64,000 nucleotides of DNA from Sphingopyxis sp. FD7 (GTDB lineage Bacteria; Pseudomonadota; Alphaproteobacteria; Sphingomonadales; Sphingomonadaceae), in NCBI RefSeq assembly GCF_003609835.1, contig NZ_AP017898.1, positions 2,480,001-2,544,000 on the forward strand. The letters are read 5' to 3'. The notes under the pieces are model-generated. The model had not been told where the DNA came from and did not search any database. It saw nothing but the letters and a program-made list of their open reading frames with translations. The first letter of the stretch is position 1. Each line of letters begins with the position of its first letter. Below, one piece after another: positions 14,730-23,784 of this stretch. The position numbers and the translations under genes are program-made.

Positions 14730-16730
14730 ATGGCGGCACCGTTCAGTTCCGGGCAGCTCAGATTTCTGAAAGCCTTGACCGAGGCCTTGTTCGACGGCGC
14801 GGCCATGGCCATCACCCCCGATCAGGTCGTGGCCAATATCGCCGAACTGTTCGGCAAGGTCGGCGGCACCAAGCTCGACGAGATGCGCGTCTCGCTCATC
14901 GCCACCGAGATCGCGCTCGGCCCGCTGTTTGTCGAGGTCGATGTCCGGACGCGCGCCGAACGCATCGCCGACCGGCTGCGCGACAGCCGCATTGATCTGT
15001 TTCAGGACATGGGACGGCTGCGCGGCATCGTCTATGCCTGCTATTATGGCCACTGGCTGCCCGGCGATCAGGACGACAATGTCGCGAACCCCGTCCACCG
15101 CCAGATCGGTTTCGCGCTCCCCAGGTTCCGCGCACGCGGCCCGGACGACGTCCCGATCGCGCCCGTTCAGGGCCGCGAGATCGACCCCGCGCACATCCTG
15201 ACCGCCGACGGTGTCGGCGACGAATATGACGTGATCGTCGTCGGTTCGGGCGCGGGCGGCGCGGTCGCCGCCTATAACATCGCGGCGCAGGGCTATAAGG
15301 TGCTGATCGTCGAAGCCGGCCCATTCTATCCCAGCCATGCGATCACCCACCACGAACTCGACATGATCGCGAATCTTTACAAGCATGGCGCGGTGCAGAC
15401 GACGACCAACCGTGATTTCGTCGTCTTCCAGGGGCGCTGCGTCGGCGGATCGTCGACGATCAACAATGGTATCTGTTTGCGCGTGAACGAGCCCGGCCGC
15501 ACACATCCCGACGCGCCGGACGTGCTCGCCAAATGGGCGAGCATCGGCGCACCCATCGACCGTGCCGCCTTTCATGCCAGCTATGACGCGGTGCAGGCGA
15601 TGCTCGGCATTGCCCGCATCGAACCGCGCAGCGGGCGTCACAACGGCCCGCACCTGATGAACGGCTGGCGCGCCTATGCCGAAGCCTCGATCGACCCCAG
15701 GGACAAGCGCGCGGTCGCCGACTGGTTCGACAAGAACTTTGGGCCGCCGAACACGCCCAATGCCTGCGCTTATTGCGGCTATTGCAATGCGGGCTGCGCC
15801 TATGGCCGCCGCATGGGCGTCGCGCAAACCTATCTGCCGCAGGCGTGCCGCGACCATGGCGCGCGCATCCTGCCCGGCACCAAGGTCCAGCAGATATTGT
15901 GGCAGACCGCGATCGACGGGCGGCGCGAAGCCGAGGCGGTGCGACTCGTCCTGCCGGGTGGATCGTCCCGCCTCGTCCGCGCGCGCGTCGGCGTCGTCGT
16001 CGCCGCGGGCACGATCGCCTCGTCGAAACTGCTCGACCGCAGCGATATCGATCATACCGGCTATCAGGTCTCGCTCAACGTCGCCTCGCCCGTCGTCGCG
16101 CTGATGCCGCCGGGCGTCGGCGGCGATGCGTGGGACGAGGATCAGATGTCGAGCTATGTCGATTGCGGCGACTTCCTGCTCGAAAGCCATTTCCAGCCGC
16201 CGATGTCGATGGCCTCGCTGATGCCGGGCTGGTTCGCCGAACACGCCGCGCGCATGAAAAATTACGGCCGCGTCCATTCGGCGGGCATCCTCTTTCCTGC
16301 CGACCGGCGCGGCCGGATCGTCGATGGCAAGCTCAGGTTCCGTCTCGATACGGGCGACGAGCTGCCGCTGCTCCGTCGCGCGATGGCGACGCTGACCAAA
16401 GTGCATTTCGCCGCCGGGGCGCTCGAATGCTATCCCGCGCTGGCAAGGGGTCAGACGGTGACGCCCGACATGGATGTCGACGCTTTTTTCGACGCCGCGA
16501 TCCGCGAACAGGATGATGTCACCCTGTCGAGCAGCCACCCGCACGGCGGCAATGCGATGAATGAAGACCCGCAGCACGGCATTGTCGACCTGAACTGCCG
16601 CGTCCACGGCACCACCAACGTCCTCGTCACCGACGCCAGCGTCTTCCCCAGCTGCATCCGCGTCAATGCGCAATGGACGACGATGGCGATGGCGCATTAT
16701 GCGACGGCGCGCGGCGACCCGTTTCGGTAG
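14730..16730 (+). CDS. GMC-family FAD oxidoreductase with ferredoxin-like Cys motif
   Basis: A 666-residue flavoprotein. An N-terminal helical extension (1-160) precedes the FAD-binding VIVVGSGAGG (168-177). The GMC signature FQGRCVGGSSTINNGICLRVN is at 233-254, and the C-terminal SSSHPHGGNAM and TDASVFPSCIRVNAQWTTM blocks hold the catalytic His region. Four cysteines at 346, 349, 352 and 356 form C-X2-C-X2-C-X3-C, as seen in long-chain alcohol oxidase and gluconate-dehydrogenase relatives, where Fe-S binding has been reported for some. Likely an alcohol or sterol oxidase/dehydrogenase; the substrate is unknown. An AAGGACG ribosome site and a G10 tract lie before the start. Confidence 0.9.
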   Translation: MAAPFSSGQLRFLKALTEALFDGAAMAITPDQVVANIAELFGKVGGTKLDEMRVSLIATEIALGPLFVEVDVRTRAERIADRLRDSRIDLFQDMGRLRGIVYACYYGHWLPGDQDDNVANPVHRQIGFALPRFRARGPDDVPIAPVQGREIDPAHILTADGVGDEYDVIVVGSGAGGAVAAYNIAAQGYKVLIVEAGPFYPSHAITHHELDMIANLYKHGAVQTTTNRDFVVFQGRCVGGSSTINNGICLRVNEPGRTHPDAPDVLAKWASIGAPIDRAAFHASYDAVQAMLGIARIEPRSGRHNGPHLMNGWRAYAEASIDPRDKRAVADWFDKNFGPPNTPNACAYCGYCNAGCAYGRRMGVAQTYLPQACRDHGARILPGTKVQQILWQTAIDGRREAEAVRLVLPGGSSRLVRARVGVVVAAGTIASSKLLDRSDIDHTGYQVSLNVASPVVALMPPGVGGDAWDEDQMSSYVDCGDFLLESHFQPPMSMASLMPGWFAEHAARMKNYGRVHSAGILFPADRRGRIVDGKLRFRLDTGDELPLLRRAMATLTKVHFAAGALECYPALARGQTVTPDMDVDAFFDAAIREQDDVTLSSSHPHGGNAMNEDPQHGIVDLNCRVHGTTNVLVTDASVFPSCIRVNAQWTTMAMAHYATARGDPFR

Positions 16731-16923
16731 CGCCGACGCCGCCACAGAGGCAAGCCATCCGCGTCCTTTGCGACTTTACGAGAAAAGGCGGACAGCGACG
16801 AATTCAAAGAACCGGTCCGCAGGCCGGCACAGCGGAACAGGGCAGGAAAGCGACAGTTTTCCGCTTGTCCTCAACCTCGTCGCCCCGGCCGAGTCCGCAA
16901 TGGCGATGAAGGAAAGCGGGGGT

Positions 16924-18303
16924 TCAACACTCCACGACGCTGACCGCGAGCCCCCCCTTCGACGTTTCCTTATATTTGTCGCGCATGTCGCGGCCGGTTT
17001 GCAGCATCGTCGCGATCACCGTGTCCAAACTCACCACATGCGTGCCGTCGCCGATCATCGCGATGCGGCTGGCGTCGATCGCCTTGATCGCGCCCATCGC
17101 GTTGCGTTCGATGCACGGGATCTGGACGAGACCGCCAATCGGATCACAGGTGAGGCCGAGATTATGCTCCATGCCGATCTCGGCGGCATTTTCGACCTGC
17201 GCGTTGGTGCCGCCCAGCGCCGCGGTCAGCCCCGCCGCCGCCATCGAGCAGGCGACGCCGACCTCGCCCTGGCAGCCGACCTCGGCGCCCGAGATGCTGG
17301 CATTGCGCTTGTAGAGCGCGCCGACCGCGCCCGCGGCGAGCAGGAAGGTGCGCACCCCCTTCGCGTCGCCGCGGTAGCTGCGCCTGTAATAGCGGATCAC
17401 CGCCGGAATGATCCCCGCCGCGCCGTTGGTGGGCGCAGTGACGACCTTGCCGCCCGCGGCATTCTCCTCGTTCACCGCCATCGCCCACAGGTTGATCCAG
17501 TCCATCATCGCCATCGGATCGGACAGATTCGCCTCATGCCGTTCGCGAATGTCGGCGGCGATCTGCGGCGCGCGGCGCTTGACCTTGAGCCCGCCGGGGA
17601 GCGTGCCGGTGCTTGAGCAGCCCGCGTCGATCGACGCGTCCATCGCGGCGGCGATTTCGTCGAGCCCCGCCTCAACCTCCTCAATGCTGCGATGAACCAG
17701 CTCATTCTCGAGCATCATTTCGGCGAAACTCTTGCCCGACGCCGCACCCATGGCGAGCAGATCGGCGCCCGAGGTAAAGGCGAACGGAAGCTCGACCTCA
17801 TCCTCCGCCCCGCGGCTGTTGCGCCCCGCTTCGTCCTCGTCGACGACGAAGCCGCCGCCGATCGAGAAATACATGCGTTTGGCGAGGATTTCTCCCTCGC
17901 CATCGCGCGCGGTGAAGCTGAGCGCATTGCTGTGAAACGGCTGGCGCTGGCGCATCTGGAAATGCAGATCACGCACGGGCTGAAAGCGGACGCGCTGGCG
18001 GCCGAGCAGATAGAGGAAACCTTCGCTTGTCGCGCGGTCCCAATGCGCCTTGATCGCGGCAAGGCTGGTCGAGGCGGGGATTTCGCCGGCAAGGCCCGCG
18101 ACGACCGCGGTGTCGGCGGCGTGGCCCTTGCCCGTCAGCGCGAGCGAGCCATAAAGGTCCGCCTCGACATGCACGGTTTTGCCGAGCAGCATCTGCTCGT
18201 CGAGCCAGACGGTGAAGCGCCGCGCCGCAACCATCGGCCCGACGGTATGCGAGCTGGAGGGACCGACACCGATTTTGAAGAGTTCAAACAGGCTGATCGT
18301 CAT
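16924..18303 (-). CDS. sdaA: L-serine ammonia-lyase
   Basis: A 459-residue single-chain serine deaminase converting L-serine to pyruvate and ammonia with an oxygen-sensitive [4Fe-4S] cluster. The N-terminal [11 protein letters not shown] motif of the beta domain is at residues 14-24. Cluster cysteines are in [15 protein letters not shown] and IPCIERN, and the SSTGTLPGG loop is present. Length and domain order are typical of type 2 enzymes. No glycine riboswitch or obvious operator was seen. The gene is flanked by a gap before the GMC gene and a palindromic repeat towards sodB. Confidence 0.96.
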   Translation of the reverse strand: MTISLFELFKIGVGPSSSHTVGPMVAARRFTVWLDEQMLLGKTVHVEADLYGSLALTGKGHAADTAVVAGLAGEIPASTSLAAIKAHWDRATSEGFLYLLGRQRVRFQPVRDLHFQMRQRQPFHSNALSFTARDGEGEILAKRMYFSIGGGFVVDEDEAGRNSRGAEDEVELPFAFTSGADLLAMGAASGKSFAEMMLENELVHRSIEEVEAGLDEIAAAMDASIDAGCSSTGTLPGGLKVKRRAPQIAADIRERHEANLSDPMAMMDWINLWAMAVNEENAAGGKVVTAPTNGAAGIIPAVIRYYRRSYRGDAKGVRTFLLAAGAVGALYKRNASISGAEVGCQGEVGVACSMAAAGLTAALGGTNAQVENAAEIGMEHNLGLTCDPIGGLVQIPCIERNAMGAIKAIDASRIAMIGDGTHVVSLDTVIATMLQTGRDMRDKYKETSKGGLAVSVVEC

Positions 18304-18375
18304 GGCGGCGCGTATAGAGGCGGCGGCGTCATGGCGATAGATAGCAGTTCAGTTTTCGTTACGGCTTCGGGGAAA

Positions 18376-18527
18376 TCCTCCCTGTCGCGAAGCGACGGGG
18401 GAGTCGCAGACGGCGCGCAGCGCCAGCGGGACCGCCGAAGGCCGTGGAGGGGCGGCGACGTCGCGCCATAGCCCCTCCGTCAGCGCTTCGCGCTGCCGCG
18501 TCCCCATGGCTTCGCCACAGGGAGGAG
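18376..18527. repeat. Dispersed palindromic repeat, family F, copy 1
   Basis: Opens CCTCCCTGTCGCGAAGCGAC and closes with GCTTCGCCACAGGGAGG, with inner palindromes (CAGCGCTTCGCGCTG). A related copy is at 40267-40400. It lies between sdaA and sodB. Confidence 0.75.
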
Positions 18528-18534
18528 CATTTTT

Positions 18535-19149
18535 TTACGCCGGATAGGTCCAGCTGCCGTCGCGCGCGAGATTCTCCGCCGCGAAATCCCAGTTGAGCAA
18601 TTCGTCGACCACCGCGTCGACATAGGCCGGACGCAGATTCTTGCGGTCGATATAGTAGGCATGTTCCCACAAGTCGATGACGAGCAGCGGCTTGATGCCG
18701 GCGACGAGTTCGGTGCCCGCGTCGTGCGTGTCGGTTACCGACAGCGTTCCGTCGCGCGAGACGAGCCACGCCCAGCCGGAGGCGAAGTGATTGACGGCGG
18801 TTTCCTTGAGCTTTTTCTTGAGCGCGTCCAGCGACCCGAAATCGCGGTCGATCGCGGCGAGGAGATCGCCCTTGGGTTCGGTCTTCGTCGGGCTCAGACT
18901 TTCCCAGTAAAAGGCGTGATTCCACGACTGCGCCGCATTGTTGAACAGAGCCTTGTTGCCCGACCCTTCGGCGTGATGGACGATTTCTTCGAGCGGCTTG
19001 TCCGCCAGCTCGGTGCCCTCGATCGCGGCGTTGACCTTGTCGACATAGGCCTTGTGATGCTTGCCATGGTGCGTCGCCAGCGTGTCGGCCGAAATATGGG
19101 GCGCGAGCGCGTCCTGAGCGTAAGGGAGGGGAGGATGGGCGATCGTCAT
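18535..19149 (-). CDS. sodB: Superoxide dismutase, iron type
   Basis: A 204-residue Fe/Mn-superfamily dismutase, no signal peptide, so cytosolic. Metal ligands are seen in HHGKHHKAYV, SWNHAFYW and DLWEHAYYID (Asp and His). The Gln in NNAAQSWNHAFYW is the residue typical of Fe enzymes, where Mn enzymes place the Gln elsewhere. The start at 19149 (MTIAHPPLPY) is chosen because GGAGA lies 8 bases ahead; the ATG four codons upstream has none. The gene stands alone between palindromic repeats. No Fur or EcfG site was noticed upstream. Confidence 0.96.
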   Translation of the reverse strand: MTIAHPPLPYAQDALAPHISADTLATHHGKHHKAYVDKVNAAIEGTELADKPLEEIVHHAEGSGNKALFNNAAQSWNHAFYWESLSPTKTEPKGDLLAAIDRDFGSLDALKKKLKETAVNHFASGWAWLVSRDGTLSVTDTHDAGTELVAGIKPLLVIDLWEHAYYIDRKNLRPAYVDAVVDELLNWDFAAENLARDGSWTYPA

Positions 19150-19245
19150 GGCAGTCTCCATATTGTTTTGAGATGTTTGCGGGCTTTAACTCGGTATCGC
19201 GTGCGAGGGTTGCAACCCCGTGACGGGGAAATTTTCGTATGTCCC

Positions 19246-19339
19246 GTCATTGCGAGGAGCGAAGCGACGAAGCAATCTCCAGCCATCGACGCCACGCCAC
19301 GCCGATGGCTGGAGATTGCTTCACTCCGCTCGCAATGAC
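19246..19339. repeat. Dispersed palindromic repeat, family C, copy 1
   Basis: Arms GTCATTGCGAGGAGCG and CGCTCGCAATGAC with inner AAGCAATCTCCAGC / GCTGGAGATTGCTT form a long near-perfect palindrome. A second copy lies at 42955-43046. Confidence 0.88.
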
Positions 19340-19347
19340 GAACGCGG

Positions 19348-21033
19348 CTAGGTCACCATCGCCCGCAGCGTCGCGATCCGGTCGGCCTCCTCGGCGGGCT
19401 TGTCGCGGCGGATGCGCGAAATGCGCGGGAAGCGCATCGCGAGGCCCGACTTGTGCCGCTTGCTGCTGTGGATCGAGTCGAACGCGACTTCGAGCACGAG
19501 CGACTTTTCGACCTCGCGCACCGGGCCGAAGCGGTTCAGCGTGTTGTCGCGCACGAATCTGTCGAGCCATTTCAGCTCCTCGTCGGTGAAACCCGAATAG
19601 GCCTTTCCCACGGGCAGCAACTCACCCGCGTCGGACCAGCAGCCGAAGGTGTAATCCGAATAGAAGCTCGCGCGCCGCCCGTTGCCGCGCTGCGCATACA
19701 TCATCACGCAATCGGCGGTGAGCGGGTCGCGTTTCCATTTATACCAGAGCCCGGCGCGGCGCCCCGCCACATAAGGTGCATCGCGGCGTTTGAGCATCAC
19801 CCCCTCGATCGCCGCGTCGCGCGCGCCGGCGCGGCGCTCGGCGAGGTCGTCGAAATCGCGTGCCTCGATAATCTGCGACAGGTCGAAATGGCTGGCGGCG
19901 AGGCGCGGGACGAAGCCCTCCAGCTGCCGCCGCCGCTCGGTCCATGGCAGGGGGCGCAGGTCACTGCCGTCGACCGCGAGAAGATCGTAGACGCGCACGA
20001 ACGCCGGATAGTCGGCGAGCATCTTTTTGGGCACCGTCTTGCGGCCGAGGCGTTGTTGCAAAGCATTGAAGCTCGCGGCTTGCCCACCCTGCGCATCGCC
20101 GCGCACGAGCAGTTCGCCGTCGATCACCGCCTCCTGGTCGAACGCCGCGACCAGTTCGGGAAAGGCCGCGCTGATCTCCTCGCCGCCGCGGCTGTAGATG
20201 CGCGTCGCGCCGCCGCCGCGGACGATCTGGACGCGGATGCCGTCCCATTTCCATTCGGCGGCATAGTCGGCGAGGTCGACGCGCTCCTCCTCCAGCGGAT
20301 GCGCGAGCATGAAGGGGCGAAAAAAGGCGACGTCGGCCAGGTCGGGGCGCGCCGCCCTCCCCTCGCCCCACGCAAAGAGCGGCGCATAGGGCGGCGGGAT
20401 CGCGTGCCACAGCTCCTCGACATCGTCGATCGCCAGGTCGAACGCCTGGGCAAACGCCTGTTTCGCGAGCCGCGCCGACACGCCGACGCGCATCCCGCCG
20501 AGCGCGAGCTTGAGCAGCGCGTAGCGGCCGTCGGCGTCGAGCCGGTCGAGCAAGGACGCGAGGATCGCCGGAGCGTCGGAGCGCGTGGCAGCGGAAAGCG
20601 CATCGACGGCCTGGGACACGCTTAATTCGCCCTCCCCTTCGGGGGAGGGCAGCGAGACTTGGGAGCTTTGCTCCCTAGTTGCAGCGGGTGGGGTCCATCG
20701 GCCTTGCGCAAGGCCGATGGACCCCACCCCAACCCCTCCCCTGAAGGGGAGGGGCTTTCCAGACTCCGGCCACAGCAACGCCGCGGTCTCGGCCGTATCG
20801 CCGACGAAATGCCGCGACAGGCGGAACAACTCCTCGTCCACGCGCGTCGCGAGCAAGGCGCGCACCATCCCTGCCTTCACCGCCGGAAAGTCGAGGCTTT
20901 CGGTCAGCGCCGCGATCGCCCAGCCGCGATCGGGATCGGGCGTGTGGCGCAGATAATCGACGATCAGCGCGAGCTTCGTATTGCGCGACCGCGTGTAGAT
21001 CAGCCGGTCGATCAGCGCGGCAAAGGCCTTCAC
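19348..21033 (-). CDS. ATP-dependent DNA ligase (PP_1105-type) carrying an in-frame repeat
   Basis: A 561-residue ligase of the bacterial damage-response type found with a dedicated exonuclease. The nucleotidyl-transfer motif WKWDGIR holds the active Lys. Later motifs IDGELL, GVMLKRRDAPY and LWYKWKRD are intact, followed by the OB-fold. The GTG at 21033 overlaps the exonuclease stop as GTGA. Residues of about 93-135 are encoded by a dispersed palindromic repeat (20628-20756) and interrupt the N-terminal domain between LLWPESGK and SVSQAVDAL without breaking the frame. Catalytic parts are untouched, so activity may survive. The helicase and PdeM-type endonuclease usually linked to this family are not adjacent. 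Confidence 0.93.
   Translation of the reverse strand: MKAFAALIDRLIYTRSRNTKLALIVDYLRHTPDPDRGWAIAALTESLDFPAVKAGMVRALLATRVDEELFRLSRHFVGDTAETAALLWPESGKPLPFRGGVGVGSIGLAQGRWTPPAATREQSSQVSLPSPEGEGELSVSQAVDALSAATRSDAPAILASLLDRLDADGRYALLKLALGGMRVGVSARLAKQAFAQAFDLAIDDVEELWHAIPPPYAPLFAWGEGRAARPDLADVAFFRPFMLAHPLEEERVDLADYAAEWKWDGIRVQIVRGGGATRIYSRGGEEISAAFPELVAAFDQEAVIDGELLVRGDAQGGQAASFNALQQRLGRKTVPKKMLADYPAFVRVYDLLAVDGSDLRPLPWTERRRQLEGFVPRLAASHFDLSQIIEARDFDDLAERRAGARDAAIEGVMLKRRDAPYVAGRRAGLWYKWKRDPLTADCVMMYAQRGNGRRASFYSDYTFGCWSDAGELLPVGKAYSGFTDEELKWLDRFVRDNTLNRFGPVREVEKSLVLEVAFDSIHSSKRHKSGLAMRFPRISRIRRDKPAEEADRIATLRAMVT
20628..20756. repeat. Family-E palindromic repeat embedded in the DNA ligase gene
   Basis: About 129 bp (43 codons): GCCCTCCCCTTCGGGGGAGG, then CAGCGAGACTT, a small hairpin, GTTGCAGCGGGTGGGG, a long palindrome around GGCCTTGCGCAAGGCC, and the closing CCCCTCCCCTGAAGGGGAGG. 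The intergenic copy at 59466-59586 shares CAGCGAGACTT, GAACTTTGTTCG-type hairpin and GCAGCGGGGTGGG. Confidence 0.88.
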
Positions 21034-22043
21034 GCCTCTTCCTCCAGATCGCGGCCGACGAGGTGCAGCGCGCGCGCCTTGCGCTGGGTGAGTTCGCACC
21101 AGCGCAAAAGGCCGTCCTCGCTGCCATGGGTGATCCACGTCTCGCCGGGGTTCACCTCGGCGATCGTCGCGGTCAGCTCGTCCCAGTCGGCATGGTCCGA
21201 AATGACGAGCGGCAGTTCGACCATCCGCTGCCGCGCGCGCTGGCGGACGCGCATCCACCCCGATGCCATCGCGGTCACCGGGTCGGGCAGCCGCCGCGAC
21301 CAGCGGTCGTTCAATGCCGAGGGCGGCGCGACAACGATCTGCCCCGCCATTTCCGCCTTGTCGGTTTCGCCGACCGGCCGCAGCTCGCCAAGATCGACAC
21401 CGTGCCCGGCATAGAGCGCACACATTTTTTCCAGCGCGCCGTGGATATAGATCGGCGCATCCCACCCCGCGCCGCGCAGTTCGGCGATCACCCGCTGCGC
21501 CTTGCCCAGCGCATAGGCGCCCACGAGGACGCAGCGGTCGGGTTCGGCGCGCACCGCGCCGACCAGCTTGGCGATCTCGCCCTCCGTCGGCGGATGGCGG
21601 AACACCGGCAGGCCGAAGGTCGCCTCGGTGACGAAGATGTCGCACGGCACCACCTCGAACGCCGCGCAGGTCGGGTCGGCGCGGCGTTTGTAATCGCCTG
21701 TGACGACGATCCGCTCGCCCGCATATTCCATCAATATCTGCGCGCTGCCGAGCACATGCCCGGCGGGATGAAAGCTGAACCGCACGCCGCCGCGCTCGAA
21801 TCCGTCGCCATATTTGACCGCCAGATTCTGGCTTGCTTCGGCATCGACGCCATAGCGCAGCGCCATGATCGCGAGCGTTTCGGGGGTCGCGAACACCGCG
21901 CCATGGCCGCTGCGCGCATGATCGGCGTGACCATGCGTCACCGCAGCGCGTTCAACCGGGCGCGACGGGTCGATCCACAGATCAGCGGGCCTCACATAGA
22001 TGCCGCCCGGATGCGGCTCGATCCAGGTCGTCGCCCTTGGCAT
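21030..22043 (-). CDS. Ligase-associated DNA damage response exonuclease (metallo-beta-lactamase fold)
   Basis: A 337-residue beta-lactamase-fold nuclease. The metal-binding THGHADHARSGH is at residues 36-47, with HPAGHVLGSAQI, VVTGDYKRRADPTC, ALGKAQR and VISDHADWDEL providing further metal and CASP-type residues. The family works with an ATP-dependent ligase in repair, and the ligase follows here with a 4-bp GTGA overlap. The SNM1/CPSF-like fold suggests 3' or 5' exonuclease trimming of damaged ends. Expression control was not recognised. Confidence 0.93.
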   Translation of the reverse strand: MPRATTWIEPHPGGIYVRPADLWIDPSRPVERAAVTHGHADHARSGHGAVFATPETLAIMALRYGVDAEASQNLAVKYGDGFERGGVRFSFHPAGHVLGSAQILMEYAGERIVVTGDYKRRADPTCAAFEVVPCDIFVTEATFGLPVFRHPPTEGEIAKLVGAVRAEPDRCVLVGAYALGKAQRVIAELRGAGWDAPIYIHGALEKMCALYAGHGVDLGELRPVGETDKAEMAGQIVVAPPSALNDRWSRRLPDPVTAMASGWMRVRQRARQRMVELPLVISDHADWDELTATIAEVNPGETWITHGSEDGLLRWCELTQRKARALHLVGRDLEEEA

Positions 22044-22055
22044 CGGCCGCTGCGG

Positions 22056-23600
22056 TCAGGCCTCGCGCCACCGGGCGGGGAGCGTGATGTCGACGATCAG
22101 CCCGCCGGGTTCCCAGCGCCGCGCGATCGTCCCGCCCAGATTGTTTCTGACGCTGCGTTCCATCAGCAAGGTACCGAAACTCGTCCGCTCGGGGGGTGTG
22201 ATTTCGCGGTCGGCGCCGCTTTCGGCCCAGGTCAGGCGAAAGCGGCGGTCGTCGGCGCCTTCTTCGTCCTGCGACCAGCTGACCTTCACCTCGCCGCGTT
22301 CGCCCGACAATGCGCCATGCTTGGCGGCATTGGTCGCCAGTTCGTTGAACAGCAGCGCCATCGCCACCAGCGCATTTTCGGGGAGCAACAGGTCTGGCCC
22401 CGACCAGCGGATACGCGGAAAGCTCGCCTCCACCTCGCGCAGCAGCGCGTGCATCGACCCGGTCATGAAATTGGCGCCGAGCAGCACATTCTGCGCGCGG
22501 TTGAGCGCGTCGAGCCGGCTGCTGATCCGTTCGACATAATCGTCGACGTCGCGCGCCGCGTGGCGGGTGAGCGAGATGATCGCGCCGACCGTCGCGAACA
22601 GGTTGCGCATCCGGTGATGCAGTTCGCGCATCAACAGATTGGCGTTTTCCTGGCGGCTTTTCTGTTCGGTGATGTCGATGCTGACCCCGGTCAGGATCGC
22701 ATCGTCGGTTCTGACGTCCCAGTCGGCGTGCACCGCGATCCAGCGCACCCCGCGTTCGGGATGCAGGATGCGATATTCGGTCGCATAATGGCCGCCATTT
22801 GCAACCGACTCGCCCAGCACGCCGCGCACGGCTTCGCGGTCGTCGGGGTGGAGACGGTCGAAGAAGCCGTCGACATGCGCCAGCGCGGTCGCATAGTCGG
22901 CGCCCCAAAGTTCGGCCACCGCCCCGCTCCAGAGGATCGTGCCGGTGCGCGCATCGTAGCGCCATGTCGCGATGCCAGAAAAATCGAGCGCGCGTTCCAG
23001 CGTCCGCCGCGCTTCGTCGCGTTCGCCGACGATCCGGCGCAGGTCGGCCTCGGCCATCACCAGCGCGGCGAAATCCTGAAGCCGCTCGACCTCGCGCGGG
23101 CTGGGCGCCGCACGCGGTTTGCGGTCGATGATGCAGAGCGTGCCGAGGATCGCACCATTATAGGCGAAGAGCGGCACCCCGGCATAAAAACGGACGTGGG
23201 GCTCGCCCGTCACGAGCGGATTGTCGCGAAAGCGCGGATCGCTGACCGCGTCGCCGACGATGAGCGGCTGTTCGTCCTCCACGACATGTTCGCAGAAGCT
23301 GATATCGCGCGGCGTCTCCCGAACGTCGAGGCCGTGCGCCGACTTGAACCACTGGCGGCAGTCGTCGACGAGCGAGATGAGCGCTATCGGGGCGTCGAAC
23401 AGGTCCGCGACCAGCTTGGTCACCCGGTCGAACGCCGGTTCGGCGCCGGTATCGAGCAGATGATATTCGCGCAGCGTTTCGACCCGTCGCCGCTCGCTCT
23501 CGAAGCGTTCGTCGTTGGTTTGCAGCAAATCCCGTCCCCCACGCGCCACCGATGTGGCCCGCGCCGCATCGCTCATGTCCCCAGGCGGCCGCTCTGCCAT
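22056..23600 (-). CDS. HWE-family sensor histidine kinase with GAF and PAS domains (PhyK-like)
   Basis: A soluble 514-residue kinase. GAF domain at about residues 45-190, PAS with PAC motif at 205-315, then an HWE kinase core: ELHHRMRNLFATV (phospho-His at 328 or 329), NELATNAAKHGAL, and the RLTWAESG segment with the W-x-E pair that names the family. No membrane segments are seen, so the signal is intracellular. It is divergent from phyR with 184 bp between, the expected place for the PhyR-phosphorylating kinase of the general stress response. The ATG at 23600 has AGGA upstream. Confidence 0.9.
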   Translation of the reverse strand: MAERPPGDMSDAARATSVARGGRDLLQTNDERFESERRRVETLREYHLLDTGAEPAFDRVTKLVADLFDAPIALISLVDDCRQWFKSAHGLDVRETPRDISFCEHVVEDEQPLIVGDAVSDPRFRDNPLVTGEPHVRFYAGVPLFAYNGAILGTLCIIDRKPRAAPSPREVERLQDFAALVMAEADLRRIVGERDEARRTLERALDFSGIATWRYDARTGTILWSGAVAELWGADYATALAHVDGFFDRLHPDDREAVRGVLGESVANGGHYATEYRILHPERGVRWIAVHADWDVRTDDAILTGVSIDITEQKSRQENANLLMRELHHRMRNLFATVGAIISLTRHAARDVDDYVERISSRLDALNRAQNVLLGANFMTGSMHALLREVEASFPRIRWSGPDLLLPENALVAMALLFNELATNAAKHGALSGERGEVKVSWSQDEEGADDRRFRLTWAESGADREITPPERTSFGTLLMERSVRNNLGGTIARRWEPGGLIVDITLPARWREA

Positions 23601-23734
23601 GAACTTGGTCCTAAAAAAACAATGTTGCCGCCCGGAGTGCGAAACGGCACGATTTCACCAACTTGCCCCTACCGCCACGGCGCGACCCGGCTGACTCTAC
23701 GCATCAGCACGCGACGGGTTGCACCCGCCGCCAA

Positions 23735-23758
23735 GGAACCGAAAGGCGGCGAGGGCGT
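23735..23758 (+). promoter_or_regulatory. EcfG-type promoter of phyR
   Basis: GGAAC at 23735-23739 is followed after exactly 16 bases by CGTA (23756), against the known EcfG consensus GGAAC-N16/17-CGTT. It lies 27 bp before the phyR start and predicts positive feedback. Confidence 0.75.
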
Positions 23759-23784
23759 ATCCAGTCGCAAAGGGAGGCGATTTG

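Noticed and set aside
16834..16858. GGAAC followed after 16 bases by AGTT, considered as an EcfG promoter
   Set aside because: The -10 part does not match CGTT and no plus-strand gene follows; sdaA reads the other way.
21034..21645. A 204-residue N-terminal extension of the DNA ligase frame
   Set aside because: It overlaps the exonuclease gene in another frame and has no similarity; the GTG at 21033 with GTGA overlap is the sensible start.
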